The notes beneath the pieces are model-generated. The model was not told where the DNA came from. It searched no databases and saw nothing but the letters and a program-made list of their open reading frames with translations. 64,000 bases of DNA from Argopecten irradians (taxonomy: Eukaryota > Mollusca > Bivalvia > Pectinida > Pectinidae): NCBI RefSeq assembly GCF_041381155.1, contig NC_091134.1, forward strand, positions 43,049,338-43,113,337, in the 5' to 3' direction. The position numbers and the translations under genes are program-made. Shown piece by piece: positions 34,001 to 45,000 of the stretch (position 1 is its first letter; each line of letters begins with the position of its first letter).

Positions 34001-37000
34001 TAGTCTTTATCTATGCCTGGGCAATTGGAATTGAGGACTAAAAAAGGAGGAGGCCATGGATGCTTGTAGGGACATGGTCACTTATTGAGTCGAATATGGT
34101 AAGTCCATATTACCTTTGAACACTGTTTGATGTGTGGAGGTGCCTATTGATGCTGAATGAGCCAATGGGGTACTTTCCTCTTAAAATGCAGGTAGCAGTT
34201 TCTGTAACAAAGGATAGAAATGAATAATATTTTCATAAAAATTCATTTTTTTCTGCAACGTTTTGGTCCATTTTGAAATTTAGATTAGAGTATTAGTACT
34301 GTCTGCTCTTGATTTTGCTGGCATTATCATTCATTTTCTCCAACTTTCATGAAGATATAACAATTCTTCCATCATCGTTTCCTTTTGCTAAGATTTCTAA
34401 GATATGCTGGTCTAAGATTACTGTCTTTGAACTGTGGTCAGGCTACAAAATTGATGAGCCAGCTGCCAACCCCTGTTCCAAGCATGGGCAGTAAGGCCAA
34501 AAAAATAATATGTCCGTTTAGGGTTACCCTACCGACCCTAATTTTTTACCCCCGAGTGAAAGATACTAAAAAAACCAAACCTCCCGACCGACCGACTCTA
34601 TTTTTTTTGCCAATGTAACCCTCAACAGATAAATTTTTTTGGGCCTAAGCTTAGCAGGAACTATGCAAACTTGGAAGTAATTGTGTCTTGTGGTGCAGAC
34701 ATTCTGATTGAGAAAGTAGAGAGGTTATGCCCAAGAGTGTAGGACTGGTTCGATCATCAGTAACTGCAGCACCATCAATAGCGCTCGTAGTCATGGATTT
34801 GAATCCTAGTCTGGCCTTTAAATTTAGTCATCATTGATTTTCTCTCTCCTGTGAATCCAGGACCGTTTTTGATTATATGGTTTGACTGGTTGGACATAGT
34901 TGTTCCTCTATGAATTAAAGATGGATCTGGTGATTTTAATATTAAGCTATATCAAAGAATATTTAAATACAATAATTTCTAGAAGATAAGATTGTTGCCG
35001 AACGGGAGTCAGAAAGTTCATGACCTGTTCTAGGAAGAGTTCTAAGAGATGTTACATAGTAACAGTAGTCACATAGTGTTCTCTGCATTCAGTAAGGAGG
35101 ATAGAATTAATGTCTGCTAACTTTGGCTTGTTTGAAAAGTGGGGCCCACTTATATAATTAGCTGTACCGAATAAATATCATCCACCTTTTTTGCGATTTA
35201 GTCCTATCTCTGGATAATTTACAGCATGATTATTTTTCGTTATTCTTGTAAAACACGAAAAAAAATATGGATACGGATATTAGGACTTTTTAAAAAGAGA
35301 TGGGTCAAGGGACGTAACTCTTGTAAGTTGTGTTGTAAATACAAGCGACGTGACAGCGGGCAACTCTCGATCCTTTAGTATAGTGACAATATATACTAAC
35401 AGTTTATTGCTAAATAAAAAGGAAATAGTTGACCAGCTGCTGGCCTTTGAAATAGGCTTTGCCTAAATGTTATTAGGATTTAGCTTGCGATTTAGTAAGA
35501 GCACAGCTCTCTACACGGGCGAAGGCCATGTAGAGCAAAGCTCTACTAACCATAACACATATGTGAGCATATAGAATCAAATACGTTCCAGTACCCCTTG
35601 GACTTTGAAATCGTGTCCCGCGGAAAAAGTCTCGCGCCTCCATGCAGGCAGCCATGTTTTAATTCTTGTTATCAGCACAATGAGATTTTAAATTTTCTCT
35701 GTAGGCAAAACATATCACCAGGATACACTTTGAAATTACTGTAAGTAGTTTTAGATAAATACACAAAGATAAGAACGACACAATAAATGTACTGGTCAAA
35801 ATGATATACTGTCTGTGTGTTGTCAAGCGCACGGCACCGTCAGCCCTGACGTCAGGAAGCTTGGTGCTAAAGATGACTCCACATATTCCCGCGCTTTTTT
35901 GATACATGGCATGTTGCCAAGTTTTCCGCATTGGAAAGAAAAAAGATTTAAAAAAATGAATTAATCCAGTTGAATATTTCTTTCTGACCTGTATATGACG
36001 ACTGCTAGACACAAATATTCAAGAATAGCATTTACTAAAAATTAATGATCGGACTACAAGTTAAAACAGTTTTAGTGAGCGCAGCGAACTCTTGTGATAG
36101 AGGTGTCTCGGTAACGTTATTCTATGTAAATCATACAACATATGTAGAGTTGGAAAACTTTCTCAAAAACCGGAAACAGGAAGTCAACACAAGATCCAGC
36201 TCCGCGCAAGACAGTATCCAAAGTCACGCTCTCGCGTTATTAAAAAATCACACTCTCCCGCGATTACAAACAAGTAACACTTGGAAAAATTCAAAACGAA
36301 AACATTAGTGAAAGATAAACCTTCCAATTCATTCTAACCTGAATCTAACAATTACATTTTGTCCTGAATCTTAACTGGATGATAAGCCGTTTAACGCAAG
36401 CGGTTGCTTCGGAATTTTCCGCCCGGCAAGGGAGAAAGACGTTGAGATATAATCAGGTTGGGAAAAACCACTAACTTGCGTATTATACGCAAACTGGAGT
36501 ATTATACCCCAATTGGAGTATGGATTTGTTACTAAAAATAGATAAAAATGCTTTAAAATGAACTTTTCACAAATGTTTTCACAAATCGCATTTATTTAAC
36601 TATGAAACAGAATACAAATGCAAAAATTATATTATTTGCATGTCAGAAAGTATTGAAAATAGATGCAATACTTTTGAGAAAAGTTGCATCAAGTTACTAA
36701 GTAACAAACGCTTCTACTGCATAAATTTTAGTAAAATATACTTTATCTTGGCATATATTAATGCGATTTTTTGAAAAGTATAGCAATAGTTGAGATTTCA
36801 GCGAATTAGGCTATTTTTAGTAACAAATCCATACTCCAATTGGGGTATAATACTCTACCCGACGGGTGTTTGGGTATAATACGCAAGTTGGTGGTTTTCC
36901 CCGACCTGATAATTTGTAGCCACAGTCACGTATTTTTGCAGAAAGTGAAAGTAGAAGTATTCTGTGTTCAATATTGTTTTTCTTGTTATAAACTCAATGC

Positions 37001-37433
37001 CAGTAATTCAGCAAAGCTATGATTCTAATAATTAATAAAGCTATAAATGGTTTCTAGCTATAGCAGTGCAGTTATTCAGCGCACCCTATAAGCTATATAA
37101 TAAAAACAAAACAACTGCGCTCTCAGATAATCATTGCCTAAAATTATATTATTAATCCTAATTAATATTATATACATTTTTTATTAGTAGCTGCGCTCTT
37201 CTGAGGCATTGCCTTAAAAGCCGAACTGATTGTCCTTGAGCTTGACGGGCTGCTGAGAGGCACTGTGACACAGGTATCAGTACTCAGCTAAAAATCACCT
37301 TAACTTATAATGCAAAGATAATTTCCTATAAAATGACTTTACCTGACTTTGTAGCATTCAGTGAACCTTTCAATGCATTACATAACGATGGGACAATCTG
37401 ACGAGATATAAATCCGCATGCCTTAGTCGCCAT
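30957..37433 (-). CDS. MRPL21: Mitochondrial large-subunit ribosomal protein bL21m (MRPL21), whole gene (3' end incomplete)
   Basis: Six minus-strand exons join in one frame: 37433-37343, 34201-34114, 33444-33392, 32722-32559, 32371-32319 and 31060-30957. All have GT..AG junctions. The product starts MATKACGF with a basic, Ser/Arg-bearing mitochondrial-targeting-like N-terminus. The bL21 core follows: LGRLFAVVQVAGKQRKVTTED, then GDRIRLEKVILVGGKDFTLL, GTPLL and VCVEATVIEK. These match the family signature of an antiparallel barrel protein that binds 23S-type rRNA near bL20 in the mitoribosome. The usual basic C-terminal tail ending in a short hydrophobic peptide was not located, so a seventh exon probably lies at lower coordinates or is unrecognised. 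Identity is confident; the terminus is not. Confidence 0.88.
31220..31921 (-). repeat. 62-bp satellite-like array in MRPL21 intron 5, about 11 copies
   Basis: Each unit runs from TAGCCCGAAATACTCTGG through CTGACACCAGACTTAGA and CATGACAGATAGATG to TCTGGTG. CACCAGAC and GTCTGGTG make an internal dyad. The first unit begins TAGCCCGAGATATTCTGG, identical to the outer end of the foldback element at 61350. This ties the array to that transposon. Confidence 0.85.
32319..32371 (-). CDS. MRPL21: MRPL21 exon 5
   Basis: Acceptor TTTTACCAG, donor GTGAGT. It encodes VILVGGKDFTLLGTPLL, the beta-hairpin segment after GDRIRLEK that is conserved among bL21m proteins. Confidence 0.88.
32559..32722 (-). CDS. 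MRPL21: MRPL21 exon 4, conserved bL21 core
   Basis: Acceptor GTGTAAAG, donor GTAAGT. It encodes AVDFVNEALETEDLGRLFAV, then the QVAGKQRKVTTED and GDRIRLEK signatures. It is the most family-diagnostic exon. Phase 1 in, phase 0 out. Confidence 0.9.
33392..33444 (-). CDS. MRPL21: MRPL21 exon 3
   Basis: Acceptor TTTGTAG, donor GTAAGT. This 53-nt exon encodes SRRFSTAAELKCSPEENK, phase 2 in and phase 1 out. RRFSTA resembles a mitochondrial presequence cleavage region (R-2 type). Confidence 0.7.
34114..34201 (-). CDS. MRPL21: MRPL21 exon 2
   Basis: Acceptor TTGTTACAG, donor GTAATA. It encodes ETATCILRGKYPIGSFSINR and following residues, entering in phase 1 and leaving in phase 2. It is the variable N-terminal part of bL21m. 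Confidence 0.7.
34494..34646. mobile_element. Small inverted-repeat element (MITE-like) in MRPL21 intron 1-2 region
   Basis: Its ends, AGGCCAAAAAAATAAT and ATAAATTTTTTTGGGCCT, are inverted copies. The next block (GGGTTACCCTACCGACC against CCGACTCT...TGTAACCCTC) is also partly inverted. It is about 150 bp with no coding. It lies upstream of MRPL21 exon 2, inside intron 1. Confidence 0.6.
34731..34960 (+). repeat. Dispersed repeat, possibly tRNA-derived SINE
   Basis: GGATTTGAATCC at about 34795 resembles a pol III B box. The tail (TATGGTTTGACTGGTTGGAC, then TAGTTGTTCCTCTATGAATT) matches the reverse complement of 49860-49935 at roughly 80 per cent by eye, so it is a dispersed family. The SINE assignment is tentative. 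Confidence 0.45.
35473..35860 (-). promoter_or_regulatory. CRE-bearing, CpG-containing segment with a small open frame
   Basis: A consensus cAMP-response element TGACGTCA lies at 35847-35854 within the palindrome CCTGACGTCAGG. On the minus strand, about 190 bp further on, AAAACATGGCTGCCTGC opens a 60-codon frame (start 35655) in a locally CpG-rich stretch. It lies inside MRPL21 intron 1. It could be an internal promoter or an unrecognised short gene. No protein family was recognised. Confidence 0.25.
36453..36909. mobile_element. PIF/Harbinger-type MITE with about 95-bp inverted repeats and TAA duplication
   Basis: Ends TCAGGTTGGG and CCCGACCTGA are inverted, as are long inner blocks. TATTATACCCCAATTGGAGT, then ATGGATTTGTTACTAAAAAT at 36495-36540 has its inverse at 36812-36860. 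TAA flanks both ends (36450-36452 and 36910-36912). A 3-bp TWA target duplication is the hallmark of PIF/Harbinger elements. The core has no coding capacity. It sits in MRPL21 intron 1. Confidence 0.75.
37343..37433 (-). CDS. MRPL21: MRPL21 exon 1
   Basis: ATG at 37433 sits in a good context (GAAAATGG). The exon encodes about 30 residues starting MATKACGFISRQIVPSL, an amphipathic, basic presequence-like segment. Donor GTAAAG follows 37343; the exon ends in phase 1. Confidence 0.8.
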
Positions 37434-37845
37434 TTTCGTTTTTCTGAGATCAACATCTCATAAACGCTTATAAGTTGTAGTAACTAACAAAGCGGGAACC
37501 GGTCGCGAAAGTACAGTAATTTTTACACGTACATGCGATTGATAAATGTTTGAATGATACATTTTTTTTCAAACCATCCCAAAAATTATGCAGATGAATG
37601 TCTTCTGTTACCGTCTTTTTTATTGTTAAATTCCGAGTGATCTACTGTACTCATTGTGGTATTTATTTCCGGAATTATATTACCGTCGCTCGGTTCCCTA
37701 TTTATGTAATTTTGGAGGGGGTACACTACAAAGTGGCACTTGCTTCAAACACTGTCAAAAGTTCCTAATTTGCTATCAACCACGAGATGCTTCCTTAACC
37801 ACAAGGACTGTTGGTAGAAATTGCGTAACTTGAGGAAAAAGTAAG
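37434..37845. promoter_or_regulatory. Putative MRPL21 promoter, possibly bidirectional
   Basis: The segment directly upstream of the MRPL21 ATG contains CpG-bearing GCGGGAACCGGTCGCGAAAG (about 37492-37511), and no TATA at the expected place. On the plus strand a donor-like GAGGAAAAAGTAAGTC occurs near 37830-37845. It could end a leader exon of the plus-strand helicase gene. This is positional inference only. Confidence 0.3.
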
Positions 37846-39885
37846 TCACACACGTGCATTACCCAACTTTGGAAGGTAGGCTTTAATTCACCACAGGTAG
37901 CCTAACGTTACATCGACAGATCGATGCTGTCTTGGCTGTGCATGTGTGTTTAGGGATTTGCCACTTCTGCTTTTAACAATGTTTCAATTTATGACACATC
38001 AAAAGAAAAAAATGTATTGTCAGTTAATTTCAACAATTTAAGTAAATATTGTCAGAGTAGAAGAATGCATGTGTGTCCCCAAAGAATGCATTGTGAGAGC
38101 ATAAAGCTGACAATGCAAATAAAAAAAACCATGAATAATACATAATACTTGATCAGGTTAAACTCATTTATCTTAGTTTCTGTTGTGTCTTTTAGATCTA
38201 TATTATACATGTACATTGTACATGTCTGTTAAAGTACATGTAGTTGTATGTTTAGTAAAGAAGTTTGCACAATTTAAGAAGTGAAAGTGAAAGTTTCCTT
38301 ACCTGAAGATTATCTTGGAAAAAAAGGGAGGAGCAGATGTTGGAAGTACCATGGTACCGTCTTTAATTATTTTGCAGAAACATGTATACTGCATCAGAAA
38401 CATATATACATACAGATTGGCAACTCCGCCATTTTTACGATCAGCAGATGTACCTCTGTATATCCCTAGGGGTTTTAAGGTAAACTCTTAAATAGTTAAA
38501 TACAGCAGAATAACTTTGATATGTTATAAAAGTTTAGTAATTTTCAGATGGTTTGAGTACGATTTTGGAAAGAAAAAATAATATTTTAACTTATATATTA
38601 ATAATACAAAATGCACTTCCGGTTTTGAATGTCTGATTTTCAAAAAAACAGGTAAAATTGCTTATTTTCATGCTTTCAAAAATCATATTTCATAACATGA
38701 ATTGGGAAAACTGATCACATCAAACCATAATATAATGTTTAAACTTTGTGTTGATGCAAAAATATCATATTTAAAAGAATACACTTAAAAGAAGTTAGCC
38801 AAGGGGAAATGCCTATAAACCGAAGGTCCCTCTGCCTGTCAACAAAGACAAAGAAGGAGTTTCCAATCTCTATTTATATATGTTTCTGATTGCATAATGA
38901 TAGTTTGAAGCTGAAATACATGTAACGTATAGTAATAATTTGTCGAACGGGCAGCTGTTACATGCATGCTGCTGCAGTTTTTCTATATGACTATTTCCTA
39001 TAAAATAAACTTATTCATTATATATATTTATGACAGCCATTTTATCTGCTCAACCCATTATTGGAGCATGATTTAATTGTAACTCACATGTGCAGCTTGT
39101 CATAGTGTACCGTATTGGACCTAGCTAGCTTGTAAGGCTGCTTAAAAGAGTAACAAAATGAGGGGGTTTATATTATAAGACCAAATTTATTAATGGTAGA
39201 GTTCTACATACATTTTATACATTTCCAATAGAGCATAAATAATGCTCATCATCCTAACAATAATTGGTGTTTAATTGTGTATATATATGTTAAATTAAAA
39301 AAAAAATATATATATATATATATTTGCTTTTGGTTCATGTGCAATCAGTATACTCATTCCATGTATGTAAGACATAGTGCCACAGATTTATTTCGGATGC
39401 AATGAGTTATTTAAAATATTTTAAATTTTTATTTTGAAGTAAAATTAGAAGCTCAAACTTTTCAATTGTGATAATGGTGTAAAATAAGTAGCATTTGTAA
39501 CTGAAGAAAATGCCGAATTGTTTGCTCCAGGTTTTTGAGGGAAAAAATACCATTTGTCAGCGATGGAGCATCTTTAATCGCAACAACACTTAATTTTGAA
39601 AATGTAACAGTAAAATGAGTTTGGAAACCTGCTGCGAGTTTTTCAAGAGTTACCTAGAGTTAATAGCTTACTGTTAATACTACACTCATTATCACTTTCT
39701 TCCATTACGTTTTTAAATAGATAAATGATATTTTTACATTATTTTCATAAGGTGGGAGTCTTGAATTGTGTCGTGGCATCCTTATTACAGCTAGTGTGGT
39801 AGTTGATTATCACAACACCGCACGCAGTGAAATGAACATTCATTGTAACAAAGATTGACACAGGGTTGGGCTTTCAAATAAATCT
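37846..39885. other. AT-rich intergenic or leader-intron DNA, no gene seen
   Basis: No supported exon was found. A TA dinucleotide run lies at about 39307-39323. Short frames lack motifs and splice partners. Confidence 0.45.
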
Positions 39886-40863
39886 AAGCTCACCTGGTCT
39901 GAAGACCAAGGTGAGCTTATGCCAAATCATAGCGTACATCTGCATGTCTGTCAACAATCACCTGCTGGATGTAATTAAATTTAAACCAAATTTCACATGT
40001 TGCATCCTTTTAGGATGGGAACTGAAAATCGGGCAAATGATCAGAGTACCTGTTTGGGCCTGAGGGATGGTCTAAAAGGGGTCAGTTGGCTATTTCCATT
40101 GGTACCATTCCTATGGGTGAGGAATTCAAAATTGTACATATGGTTATGCTTCTCCCTAAGGGCCTGAAGGTGGGTTAAAGGGGCTATTTGAATATATAAC
40201 TTCTTCTCTGGAATGTAAGCGTTAGATAGGACTCATTTAGCATTGTAGTATCCCTATGGGATGGACTCAATATAATAAAATGATCAGGCTGACCCCCTGT
40301 GCACGAGGAATATAATAAAATGATCAGGCAGACCCCTTGTGCACAAGGAATATAATAAAATGATCAGGCTGACCCCCTGTGCACAAGGAATATAATAAAA
40401 TGATCAGGCTGACCCCCTGTGCAGGAGGAATATAATAAAATAATCAGGCTGACCCCCTGCGCATGAGGAATATAATAAAATAATCAGGCTGACCCCCTGC
40501 GCATGAGAAATATAATAAAATAATCAGGCTGACCCCCTGTGCACAAGGAACGTAATGAAATAATCAGGCTGACCCCCTATGCATGAGGAATATAATAAAA
40601 TAATCAGGCTGACCCCCTGTGCATGAGGATTAAAGCCAAAAGGGGTAAATTTGGCTATTTCTATGTAAACAACATATTATCTGAAGCTTAGCATGGCATA
40701 ACAATATATCACATTGGTAGCATCGCTATCGAGTGGGGATTCAAAATTTTACAAAGAATATTGAAACAACTGTTTCTCTAAAAATTAAGTGTTTAAAAAA
40801 AAAAGTGGTATTACTAAATTAACCAAGTGAGTGATACAGGCCCTCTAGCTCTGGTCCTCTTGT
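39886..40863 (-). mobile_element. Nonautonomous element with 40-bp tandem core and terminal hairpin
   Basis: Read on the minus strand it begins near 40863 ACAAGAGGACCAGAGCTAGA, then GGGCCTGTATCACTCACTTGG. It ends GGCATAAGCTCACCT-TGGTCTTCAGACCA-GGTGAGCT near 39886. Both ends match the element at 28907-29805 in inverse orientation. The core contains a 40-bp tandem array at 40269-40628. Confidence 0.7.
40269..40628 (-). repeat. 40-bp tandem array, about 9 copies
   Basis: AATATAATAAAATGATCAGG followed by CTGACCCCCTGTGCACAAGG repeats with an exact 40-bp period (TATAATAAAA at 40271, 40311 and so on) and few substitutions. The CTGACCCCCTG phrase is shared with the cores of related elements. The array therefore arose by amplifying part of the element itself. 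Confidence 0.9.
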
Positions 40864-41925
40864 TAACTACATTGTAGTTGTTTGCCCGTCATATTCTTGT
40901 AAAGGGAGACAATTCAAACCACCAATATGTGATAGGGACACACTGTAATATTAAACCTTTTATCAGATTTTAAAACACTTATATGTTCTTTTCATTCATT
41001 TTACAATCAATAGAGAAACAAAGTTTGGAATAATAAATCAAAATGAATTTAATCTCTTTATTAAAGTTATATTTCATGTAATTTTCATTCTAACAAACTG
41101 CTGTAAATTAAAACATACAATGGCTGAATTCGACACACCATTGAGATAGAGGGAAATGTTATGTTGGATGAAATAGCATGCATTACGCCACATATCAAAA
41201 TCATGTTTGAAATGTTTAGGTAATATTGTGACTGTCATCAGCAATACTTGTACAGATCGGAATAGCTCAAAGCCTTCCGAGCTATTTTCATTGTGTACAT
41301 GAGAAAGAGTTATATGTATCCTTAATTTTGTAATAACTTTGCAAACACAAACTCTACAAAAGTCGGTAAATATATAGAAATTTTGAAATTTAGATAGATG
41401 GAGAAAAATACATAGAAAATTTTATATGAAAAAGATGGGATATCTTAGACCCTACAACTTTAAAGTGAATAGTCGGGCAAAGAAAACCAGTCTAAATGCG
41501 TTCATTGGCCTTCCAAAAGTTCTCACATATTAATACGACGGTCAAGTTCTGCTTACGTTTCCCAGTTCTGACCATTGAAGTAAAGAAAAGTTGAAAGCAT
41601 TGAAAGCGAGGCTGCGTGGAAATGTAACCACGGACATAGTGAGCCGGGAGGACGGTTTAGAATTTCCATACTTTAAATTAATTTCTTCGTACGCAGACAG
41701 ATTTTGAAGAGAGATTTTATTTTTCCATTTCATGAGAAATTATACTGGATACATTCACACCATTTTTACCGACTTTAGCCATCCTTGCCCGACTGTTCAC
41801 TTTAAACTTAAAAAAAAAATTTTTTCATTGTTTAGTTCAGTCATTGTGATGACAGTAGCCAACTCTATGAAAGACCTTGTTAAACTGGTAAAATATCCTC
41901 ATTTTATATTCTTTTATTTTTTCAG
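40864..41925. other. DNA upstream of the helicase ATG exon, no gene seen
   Basis: No coding signal is evident. The segment ends in a polypyrimidine tract and TTTTTTCAG (41917-41925), a good splice acceptor for the ATG exon, so it is most likely intron. Confidence 0.4.
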
Positions 41926-42082
41926 AGAATAACTGGTATATATATACAGACTGGGAATATGGGATAGTTCCGAGAAAGTTGGCAGTCTAGAGGAGAAGTT
42001 GGAGTTACAAGGAAGGATTTTTCATCAGACAGTCGAGACAACCAACACAGTACAGAATGCATAAAGACAATGCATACACATA
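41926..42082 (+). other. SETX: 5' UTR portion of the helicase ATG exon
   Basis: It starts after the acceptor TTTTTTCAG. In the frame of ATG 42083 there is a TAA about seven codons upstream (near 42062). The downstream ATG is therefore the first usable start in this exon, and the protein does not continue upstream through it. Confidence 0.55.
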
Positions 42083-45000
42083 ATGAGTCGACGGCATTAT
42101 ACTTATGATAATTCCTCAGAATCAGAGACCTCACCATCAGATATCATTGAGATTGTCGAATCACCAATTAAGCCTACCAAGAAGAAAAAGAAATCTTTTT
42201 CCTTTGATTTTGGTGGTAAAGCCAGCAGAAAAAGTAAGGCAGGAAGCAGTCACTCTCATGATGATACTTCCGATAGAAAGTCTGATAGAACAAACAAGCA
42301 TTCAGCAAACACTTCAGGTAAAAAAGAAGTGAAAAAGGAAACATCATCTGAAACGAAAACAAAAAAGGGTGTGTTTCACCCCAAACCTGATGATAGTGAC
42401 TCTAGTGATGAGGAAATTATTAGTAGGAAGCCAACTTCAGGGAAACGGCCCCGGCGAGGATTAGCGAAACGATTGTATGGAAGTAACCAATCAAACGTAG
42501 GAACTCCCACTGGAACATCTAGCGAGGATGGATGGTACAATGCTACTAAGTCCAAACAACTACCAGCTTCACAAAGTAGCTGTCGGCCTGGCTCAAAACT
42601 TTCAATTAATCAGCCATTGTCTACAGTTAGGACATACAGCTTCACCGATTCCGATACTGATGTGGGGATCAAGTCTGCTGAAGAACCCCCTCATAAGAAA
42701 CGATTAACTTATCATGATTCTGATGCAGGCTCTGAAGGCTTTGAACCTAGTTTTTCTGGTGATGCATCAAATACATTGTCTCCTAGCGACAGCAATGATG
42801 ATTTGTTCTTAACTCAAACTCCCACTGAACAAAAATCTCTGAAAAAGTTACGGGTCGCTGGAAACAATGAGTCTATGTCGGATAGTGATGCTACTGTAAT
42901 TGAAGATCCTGAGGCGAAGGATGAGACCTCTGTGGACAGTGATGTTACATTAATTGATAGTCCAGAACATGACACACAGCTGCCAAACCTCACTCTCCGG
43001 TTTATGTCCTCCTCATCAGAGGAGGAAGACTTGGAAAGCGAAACAGTCCATACCAGTCGACAAAAGTCAGAGAGCTCTGTAAAAAGGTACCGCTATGGTG
43101 GTGGAAGGCAATGTGTGGATAAGTCTACTTTGGGTAAAACTACATCTAATGTAAACAAAGATGGGAAAGGAGACTCTGGAAATTCTGCAGACAGCCAAGA
43201 ATCTCAGTCCTTATTTGGGAACCCTCCTTCATTGTCACAACATATAAATCCTTATTATGACCCATATAAATTTCCATCACAAAGTCAAGATAAAACACAG
43301 TCTATGCCACATCTCGAACGGATATCAAGTTTCAAAACCAAATTCTCTGCCAGATCTTCCAAGAGACAGGAGATAGAAGAACAGGAAACTACAACAGATT
43401 CTGAGGCAGATGTACCATTGATGAGTCTTGCTCAAAAGAAAAAATCAACCAGTCAATTGTCCTCGAAAAGGAGTGTAGAAAGTGTAATTGACGAAATAAT
43501 TAAAGACTCTGAGGTTAATCCCAGCAAACGTATGAGAACAGATTCTTATTCTGACCATGAGGCTAAAGATAAAGTTGAAAACGAGGCTGTAACCCAAAAT
43601 TATTCTTCAAGAACTGGACCAAACACCACGTCAGATGCAGATGATGATAAAAATGATAGCGAGGAAATCCTGATACCAAAAACAGAACCACCCTCATACG
43701 GCTATACTCAAGACCTTGATGTAGTGTTCATAGAGGAATCTGACTCAGACTATGAAGATATGACTCAAAAGATTGTGGAGATTAGCAGTGATGAAGATGA
43801 CACATTGCAGGTTTATGATGATGATGTGGCAGAATTCAGATCGTATTTTAACCTGTCTGATTGTGATTCTGATGATGACAGAAATGTTGATGACAAAACT
43901 AGCTGTAGTAGTGTCAGTAACATCGACTGGGTTACTGTAGATAGTGACGACGATGACTTTAACTACGGGCTCCTGAGTCAGGAGGACTACGACGACGTTG
44001 GTACTTCAGTATATGATCAGCCCACTCAGGTAGACACAGAGAGTAAAGTTAGATTCATTGAAAAAGTTGTTACATTTGAAGACAGCGACGACAAGGAGGA
44101 TCCATATGATGCCGAGACACAAATAGACGGAGCAGACATTGGATCACACGGTGAAGCAGAAAGCATCTACAGCATGGACACACAGCTGGATGATGACAAT
44201 AGGCCGGAGGTGTACATTGATGTTGATGGCAGAGACACACAGGACGGTGTTCATGTCAAGACAGAGGTGTTAGACAGCTCTGACAATGACAAGGATATAG
44301 ACCCATTCGACTTGTGTGTTCCTGTGGAGAGAAACATTTGGTCAACATCAACAGTCAGCCGACCATATAAGTGTGACAAAAACAGATCAACAAAACCCTC
44401 AAAGACAAATAAAAATAAAGAAACTAAATCCAAAGAGTCTAGTAAATCACGGATTGTGGGCCAGGACAGGGTAAAGAAACATTTTAACAGGAGTAAAATA
44501 TCCAGTGGATATCATATTGATCCGTACTTAGCATCAACACAAGTTGACATGGCAGATGTGGGAGATATATCAGAGGATGTGTACATGGCACAAACTCAGA
44601 TGGATGTTACAGATAACAACATGAGAGGACAAAACTCTACTGAGGATATCTACTCGGCTCAAACGCAGATAGATAGCACTGTGAAGGTTAGTAAATTTGA
44701 TGGCGATATCTACGCAGCTCAGACGCAGATAGATGGCCCTGTGAACGTTAGCGAAATCGATGGAGAGGATATCTACACAGCTCAGACGCAGATAGATGGC
44801 CCTGTGAACGTTAGCAGGACGGATGGAGAGGATATCTACTCGGCTCAGACGCAGATAGATGGCCCTGTGAACGTTAGCGAAATCGATGGAGAGGATATCT
44901 ACTCAGCTCAGACGCAGATAGATGGCGCTGTGAATGTTAGTGAAATCAATGATGAAGATATTTACTCAGCTCAGACACAGATAGATGGCGCTGTGAACAT

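Noticed and set aside
42105..42362. Short frames overlapping the start of the SETX-like ATG exon on both strands
   Set aside because: Shadows of the 1,341-codon frame with consistent splicing to the helicase core.
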